From the NCBI GenBank assembly GCA_025148965.1, contig CP102273.1:124001-188000 (forward strand): a stretch of 64,000 nucleotides of DNA, given 5' to 3'. Made by a program: the position numbers and the translations under genes. Source of the stretch: Intestinibacter bartlettii (lineage in GTDB: Bacteria > Bacillota > Clostridia > Peptostreptococcales > Peptostreptococcaceae). The notes under the pieces were generated by a model. The model was given only the letters and a program-made list of their open reading frames with translations. It was not told the origin of the DNA and searched no databases. Below, in pieces: positions 55,721 to 64,000 of the stretch (its first letter is position 1; the number at the start of each line of letters is the position of its first letter).

Positions 55721-55796
55721 TGGTGGGACCAACAGGGCTCGAACCTGTGACCCCCTGCTTGTAAGGCAGGTGCTCTCCCAGCTGAGCTATGGTCCC
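55721..55796 (-). tRNA. tRNA-Val (TAC), distal block
   Basis: 76 bases with CCA; anticodon loop CTTACAA; acceptor GGGACCA, as in the proximal copy. Confidence 0.97.
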
Positions 55797-55806
55797 ATTA
55801 ATAATT

Positions 55807-55880
55807 TGGAGCGGGTGAAGGGGATCGAACCCTCACAGCTGGCTTGGAAGGCCAGAACTCTACCATTGAGCTACACCCGC
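55807..55880 (-). tRNA. tRNA-Gly (TCC), distal block
   Basis: 74 bases with CCA; anticodon loop CTTCCAA. Confidence 0.97.
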
Positions 55881-55885
55881 GAAAT

Positions 55886-55960
55886 TGGTGACTCATAGGG
55901 GAATCGAACCCCTGTTACCGCCGTGAAAGGGCGGTGTCTTGACCGCTTGACCAATGAGCC
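55886..55960 (-). tRNA. tRNA-Glu (TTC), distal block
   Basis: 75 bases with CCA; anticodon loop CTTTCAC. Charged by the GltX encoded at 22427-23911. Confidence 0.97.
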
Positions 55961-55983
55961 ACGATATATAATTTTAAAAAACA

Positions 55984-56073
55984 TGGTGCCGAAGACCGGA
56001 ATCGAACCGGTACGGGAGTATAAGTCCCGCAGGATTTTAAGTCCTGTGCGTCTGCCAGTTCCGCCACTTCGGC
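55984..56073 (-). tRNA. tRNA-Leu (TAA), distal block
   Basis: 90 bases with CCA and a long variable arm; anticodon loop CTTAAAA. In the proximal block an initiator Met gene lies between this gene and tRNA-Glu; here it is absent. Confidence 0.97.
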
Positions 56074-56077
56074 AACT

Positions 56078-56152
56078 TGGCTCCAAGGGAGGGACTCGAA
56101 CCCTCAGCCTATCGGTTAACAGCCGAGTGCTCCACCATTGAGCTACCTTGGA
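56078..56152 (-). tRNA. tRNA-Asn (GTT), distal block
   Basis: 75 bases with CCA; anticodon loop CTGTTAA. First gene of the distal block, only 7 bases after the proximal tRNA-Cys. Confidence 0.97.
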
Positions 56153-56159
56153 AGATGCT

Positions 56160-56234
56160 TGGAGGCGACACCCAGATTCGAACTGGGGATGAAGGAGTTG
56201 CAGTCCTCTACCTTAGCCACTTGGTCATGTCGCC
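56160..56234 (-). tRNA. tRNA-Cys (GCA), proximal copy
   Basis: 75 bases with CCA; last gene of the proximal block. Confidence 0.97.
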
Positions 56235-56241
56235 ATTAAAT

Positions 56242-56317
56242 TGGTGACCCATCGGAGATTCGAACTCCGGACACCTTGATTAAAAGTCAAGTGCTCTACC
56301 GACTGAGCTAATGAGTC
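56242..56317 (-). tRNA. tRNA-Lys (TTT), proximal block
   Basis: 76 bases with CCA; anticodon loop CTTTTAA. Confidence 0.97.
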
Positions 56318-56326
56318 ATGTTGTTT

Positions 56327-56403
<77 letters not shown>

Positions 56404-56410
56404 CATATTT

Positions 56411-56487
56411 TGGTCGAGGTGAAGGGACTCGAACCCCCGGCCCCATGGTCCCAAACCAAGTGCGCTACCAAACTGCGCTACACCTCG
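56411..56487 (-). tRNA. tRNA-Pro (TGG), proximal block
   Basis: 77 bases with CCA; same sequence as the distal copy. Confidence 0.97.
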
Positions 56488-56500
56488 AGAGTAATTAATG

Positions 56501-56577
56501 TGGTGGACCATCAGGGACTCGAACCCCGGACCTACCGGTTATGAGCCGGGCGCTCTAACCAACTGAGCTAATGGTCC
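56501..56577 (-). tRNA. tRNA-Ile2 (CAT, lysidine type), proximal block
   Basis: 77 bases with CCA; same reasoning as for the distal copy at 54715. Confidence 0.85.
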
Positions 56578-56591
56578 ACATTAATTTAAAT

Positions 56592-56668
56592 TGGTAGCGG
56601 TAACAGGAGTCGAACCTGTGACCTTTCGGGTATGAACCGAACGCTCTAGCCAACTAAGCTATACCGCC
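56592..56668 (-). tRNA. tRNA-Met elongator (CAT), proximal block
   Basis: 77 bases with CCA; anticodon loop TTCATAC. Confidence 0.93.
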
Positions 56669-56676
56669 ACATTTTC

Positions 56677-56752
56677 TGGTGCCCAGAGGCGGAATCGAAC
56701 CACCGACACGGGGATTTTCAGTCCCCTGCTCTACCGACTGAGCTATCTGGGC
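56677..56752 (-). tRNA. tRNA-Phe (GAA), proximal block
   Basis: 76 bases with CCA; anticodon loop CTGAAAA. Confidence 0.97.
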
Positions 56753-56760
56753 ATTTGTTT

Positions 56761-56849
<89 letters not shown>

Positions 56850-56853
56850 GTAT

Positions 56854-56929
56854 TGGTGACCCATCGGAGATTCGAACTCCGGACACCTTGATTAAAAGTC
56901 AAGTGCTCTACCGACTGAGCTAATGAGTC
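56854..56929 (-). tRNA. tRNA-Lys (TTT), proximal block, second Lys slot
   Basis: 76 bases with CCA. It stands where the distal block has tRNA-Lys(CTT), and its sequence equals the other TTT copies. Confidence 0.97.
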
Positions 56930-56945
56930 ATAATAAACATAAATT

Positions 56946-57021
56946 TGGCTGGGGATGCAGGACTCGAACCTACGCATGCATGAGTCAAAGTCATGTGCCT
57001 TACCGACTTGGCTAATCCCCA
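56946..57021 (-). tRNA. tRNA-Gln (TTG), proximal block
   Basis: 76 bases with CCA; anticodon loop CTTTGAC. Confidence 0.97.
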
Positions 57022-57030
57022 GTATTAAAT

Positions 57031-57107
<77 letters not shown>

Positions 57108-57116
57108 ACGCTATTC

Positions 57117-57191
57117 TGGAGCGGGAAACGAGATTCGAACTCGCGACTTCAACCTTGGCAAGGTTGCGCTCTACCGCTGAACTATTCCCGC
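57117..57191 (-). tRNA. tRNA-Gly (GCC)
   Basis: 75 bases with CCA; anticodon loop TTGCCAA. Present only in the proximal block. Confidence 0.97.
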
Positions 57192-57203
57192 ATTTTAAAA
57201 TAA

Positions 57204-57287
57204 TGGTGCGGATGAAGGGAGTCGAACCCCCACGCCAAAGGCGCTAGATCCTAAGTCTAGTGCGTCTGCCAATTCCGCCACATCCGC
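57204..57287 (-). tRNA. tRNA-Leu (TAG), proximal block
   Basis: 84 bases with CCA; anticodon loop CTTAGGA. Confidence 0.97.
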
Positions 57288-57301
57288 ATATTATTTTTTT
57301 C

Positions 57302-57386
57302 TGGTGGAGGATGGTGGATTCGAACCACCGAAAGCGATGCTAACAGATTTACAGTCTGCCCCCTTTGGCCACTCGGGAAATCCTCC
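57302..57386 (-). tRNA. tRNA-Tyr (GTA), proximal block
   Basis: 85 bases with CCA; anticodon loop CTGTAAA. Confidence 0.97.
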
Positions 57387-57393
57387 GTATAAT

Positions 57394-57468
57394 TGGAGCT
57401 GGTGATAGGAGTCGAACCTACAACCTGCTGATTACAAGTCAGCTGCTCTGCCATTGAGCCACACCAGC
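57394..57468 (-). tRNA. tRNA-Thr (TGT), proximal block
   Basis: 75 bases with CCA; anticodon loop CTTGTAA. Confidence 0.97.
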
Positions 57469-57477
57469 ATATTAAAT

Positions 57478-57554
57478 TGGCGACCTGGAAGGGACTCGAA
57501 CCCTCGACCTCCAGCGTGACAGGCTGGCATTCTAACCAGCTGAACTACCAGGCC
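57478..57554 (-). tRNA. tRNA-Asp (GTC), proximal block
   Basis: 77 bases with CCA; anticodon loop CTGTCAC. Confidence 0.97.
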
Positions 57555-57564
57555 GCATTTTAAA

Positions 57565-57640
57565 TGGTGGGACCAACAGGGCTCGAACCTGTGACCCCCT
57601 GCTTGTAAGGCAGGTGCTCTCCCAGCTGAGCTATGGTCCC
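57565..57640 (-). tRNA. tRNA-Val (TAC), proximal block
   Basis: 76 bases with CCA; acceptor GGGACCA. Confidence 0.97.
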
Positions 57641-57648
57641 ATTTAATT

Positions 57649-57722
57649 TGGAGCGGGTGAAGGGGATCGAACCCTCACAGCTGGCTTGGAAGGCCAGAAC
57701 TCTACCATTGAGCTACACCCGC
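57649..57722 (-). tRNA. tRNA-Gly (TCC), proximal block
   Basis: 74 bases with CCA; anticodon loop CTTCCAA. Confidence 0.97.
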
Positions 57723-57728
57723 ATAAAT

Positions 57729-57803
57729 TGGTGACTCATAGGGGAATCGAACCCCTGTTACCGCCGTGAAAGGGCGGTGTCTTGACCGCTTGACCAATGA
57801 GCC
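57729..57803 (-). tRNA. tRNA-Glu (TTC), proximal block
   Basis: 75 bases with CCA; anticodon loop CTTTCAC. Confidence 0.97.
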
Positions 57804-57822
57804 ACGATATATAAAGTTTTAA

Positions 57823-57898
57823 TGGTTGCGGAGGAAGGACTTGAACCTCCGACCTTCGGGTTATGAGCCCGACGAGCTGCCAACTGCTCCACTCCGCG
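57823..57898 (-). tRNA. tRNA-fMet initiator (CAT)
   Basis: 76 bases with CCA; starts CGCGGAG with the unpaired first position (C1 against A72) and three G-C pairs at the base of the anticodon stem, the initiator hallmarks. Only in the proximal block. Confidence 0.97.
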
Positions 57899-57917
57899 AT
57901 ATTATTGTAATCCTACA

Positions 57918-58007
57918 TGGTGCCGAAGACCGGAATCGAACCGGTACGGGAGTATAAGTCCCGCAGGATTTTAAGTCCTGTGCGTCTGCCAGTTCCGCCA
58001 CTTCGGC
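57918..58007 (-). tRNA. tRNA-Leu (TAA), proximal block
   Basis: 90 bases with CCA; anticodon loop CTTAAAA. Confidence 0.97.
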
Positions 58008-58011
58008 AACT

Positions 58012-58086
58012 TGGCTCCAAGGGAGGGACTCGAACCCTCAGCCTATCGGTTAACAGCCGAGTGCTCCACCATTGAGCTACCTTGGA
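58012..58086 (-). tRNA. tRNA-Asn (GTT), proximal block
   Basis: 75 bases with CCA; first tRNA gene after 5S rRNA, separated by only a few bases. Confidence 0.97.
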
Positions 58087-58093
58087 ACATTAC

Positions 58094-58207
<114 letters not shown>

Positions 58208-58315
58208 ATCATCTTTTCTGTAAGACAAGTATTATATTAACATTTTTTATTTCTATTGTCAATGCTTTTTTTAATACTTTCAAAATTGCTAACATTTAAT
58301 GAATGATATTCATTT

Positions 58316-62920
<4,605 letters not shown>

Positions 62921-63026
62921 AAGTTTACTTCTTAATGAAGTTTCCCGCTCAGACTAATCATTATCTGAATATCTGGCTTGGTTTGTTGTTGGTTTTAATT
63001 CGTGTGAATTAAAGTTTTATAATTAA

Positions 63027-63042
63027 CCTACTGTTTAATTTT
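63027..63042 (-). other. 5' arm of the 16S rRNA processing stem
   Basis: The 16 bases at 63027-63042 are exactly complementary to 61389-61404 in the spacer, forming a perfect 16-bp stem that closes off 16S. Such stems are RNase III substrates in bacteria. Confidence 0.8.
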
Positions 63043-63104
63043 CAAAGTTCATTTGCTTAACTCGCTTAACTTTTTTAAGTTGTTTCGCTCGCTTCAGCTT
63101 CTTT

Positions 63105-63133
63105 AGTTTAACAAACTTAGTTTTGTTTGTCAA
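63105..63133 (-). promoter_or_regulatory. rRNA operon promoter P2
   Basis: On the minus strand TTGACA (63128-63133) and TAAACT (63105-63110) stand 17 bases apart, about 185 bases upstream of mature 16S. Confidence 0.88.
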
Positions 63134-63221
63134 CACTTTTTTCAAAAACTTTTTTTAAGTTTTCGTCGCTTTAGACTTACTCACTCTTTAAGTTCTTGCC
63201 CCTCTCTCAAGGACAAGTAAT

Positions 63222-63250
63222 ACTATATCATCTTGAAAAACTTTCGTCAA
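63222..63250 (-). promoter_or_regulatory. rRNA operon promoter P1
   Basis: On the minus strand TTGACG (63245-63250) and TATAGT (63222-63227) stand 17 bases apart, preceded by A-rich tracts (63251-63290) that could act as an UP element. Tandem promoters are usual for rRNA operons. Confidence 0.85.
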
Positions 63251-63575
63251 CACTTTTTTTATTTTTTTTTTATTATTTTTTAAAATTTAATTTACCATTC
63301 TGCTCAAATCAAGTCTATTACTTATTTCCATCAATTTTAATATATTTTTAAAAATTGTATATTAAGCTATATTTAGCATAATAATATTATTGCACAATAA
63401 ATATATTTAATACTTATTTGTCTCAAATTTTATAATTATATATAGTTTTATGCATATAAACCGTGTTAATTTATAATAATTTTTATGGGCAATTTATAAA
63501 TTCTTTTATTACCCATAAAAATTCTATCTATATTATCTCTAAATTTAAATTTTATATAACAAAAATTGAATTATT
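63251..63575. other. Intergenic region upstream of the rRNA promoters
   Basis: About 325 bp, extremely A/T-rich. An imperfect palindrome TTATGGGCAATTTATAAATTC...TTACCCATAAAA (63482-63521) resembles a terminator for the glutaredoxin-like gene on the minus strand. No gene seen. Confidence 0.5.
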
Positions 63576-63806
63576 TTATATATTCAGTAATTGTTTTATT
63601 CTAGGTACATCGAATCCTAAAACATAATCTTCATCTATTTTCATAACTGGAACTGATAAAAATCCTTCTTTTATAAGATTTCTCTTGTGTTCTGAACTTT
63701 TTGATATATTATATTCTATATATTCTATATTATTTTGGTTTAAATATTCTTTTAATTTAGTACAATTCGGGCAAGTATCACTTGTGTACATTTCGATTTT
63801 TTTCAT
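63576..63806 (-). CDS. Glutaredoxin-like thiol-disulfide protein
   Basis: The 76-residue protein is a minimal thioredoxin fold of the glutaredoxin/NrdH class. The redox motif is Cys12-Pro-Asn-Cys15 (YTSDTCPNCTKLKEYL) and the cis-proline is in SVPVMKI near residue 52. It would reduce disulfides with glutathione, thioredoxin reductase or another partner; the partner is unknown. AAGGAG precedes the ATG. It lies alone between the rRNA operon and a divergent gene. Confidence 0.92.
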   Translation of the reverse strand: MKKIEMYTSDTCPNCTKLKEYLNQNNIEYIEYNISKSSEHKRNLIKEGFLSVPVMKIDEDYVLGFDVPRIKQLLNI

Positions 63807-63959
63807 TCTAACTCAACTCCTTCTTTCTCAATTTTACTTTATTTTCACTTTTACATATTATAAAATTAGTATGTATTGTAAATTATAAAAATATAATTAA
63901 TAGTACATAATTTATAAAAATAAAGCAATATAATCAAAACATTTAGGAGGTTATTTGTA

Positions 63960-64000
63960 ATGTCGAAAAAGGTACTAATTATGTCTGCCTCTACTGGAGG
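63960..64000 (+). CDS. Probable MGDG synthase-like glycosyltransferase, 5' fragment
   Basis: Only the first 13 codons are present: MSKKVLIMSASTGG after AGGAGG. This start is typical of monogalactosyldiacylglycerol synthase/UgtP-type glycosyltransferases, which add sugars to diacylglycerol at the membrane and usually continue GHNRAA. The call rests on very little sequence. Confidence 0.5.
   Translation, partial: MSKKVLIMSASTG

Overview
The window is AT-rich DNA of the Peptostreptococcaceae (low-GC Firmicutes). The 16S rRNA gene is complete and reads as that family; its variable regions look to me most like Intestinibacter or a near neighbour, which is a recollection and not a search result. 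Gene order is that of the origin-proximal arm of Clostridioides difficile seen from the opposite strand: rRNA and tRNA cluster, pyruvate carboxylase, EF-G-like GTPase, mcsA-mcsB-clpC-radA-disA-PIN/TRAM, aco-type E1 genes, ispD-ispF, proS, gltX. Almost every gene is on the minus strand. I see no phage, IS element, CRISPR array or defence island.

Layout from left to right. 1-4.75 kb: pyrF-carA-carB behind two tandem PyrR-type attenuators. 4.8-9.5 kb: nitroreductase, M29 aminopeptidase, and a LysR regulator divergent from a split chromate transporter. 9.7-14.4 kb: luxS, a free-standing methionine synthase reactivation protein, metH without its own reactivation domain, and an NAD-dependent epimerase. 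14.6-22.2 kb: a polar amino acid ABC transporter, two paralogous APC permeases (one behind a glycine riboswitch), a membrane hydrolase-like protein and a short YitT protein. 22.4-27.6 kb: gltX, proS with a proline T-box, ispF and ispD. 28-38.1 kb: E1 alpha and beta of a TPP-dependent 2-oxo acid or acetoin dehydrogenase without E2/E3, a SorC regulator, and a glucitol-type PTS locus with GutM, an MtlR/GutR-type regulator and a SAF-domain oxidoreductase where a sorbitol-6-phosphate dehydrogenase would be expected. 38.2-46.9 kb: ogt, PIN/TRAM, disA, radA, clpC, mcsB and mcsA, with no ctsR. 47.2-53.8 kb: EF-G-like protein, pyruvate carboxylase and one unknown protein. 54.2-63.3 kb: one 16S-23S-5S operon followed by 44 tRNA genes, built largely as a tandem duplication. 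63.6-64 kb: a glutaredoxin-like protein and the start of a glycolipid glycosyltransferase.

Most of the window is housekeeping. RNA-based control is prominent: PyrR attenuators, a glycine riboswitch, a proline T-box and many intrinsic terminators. No clearly new system stands out. The best leads are the glucitol-like PTS with a non-standard dehydrogenase and a duplicated regulatory module, the E1 pair without E2/E3, the missing ctsR, an unexplained structured element between ispD and ispF, and the history of the tRNA array.
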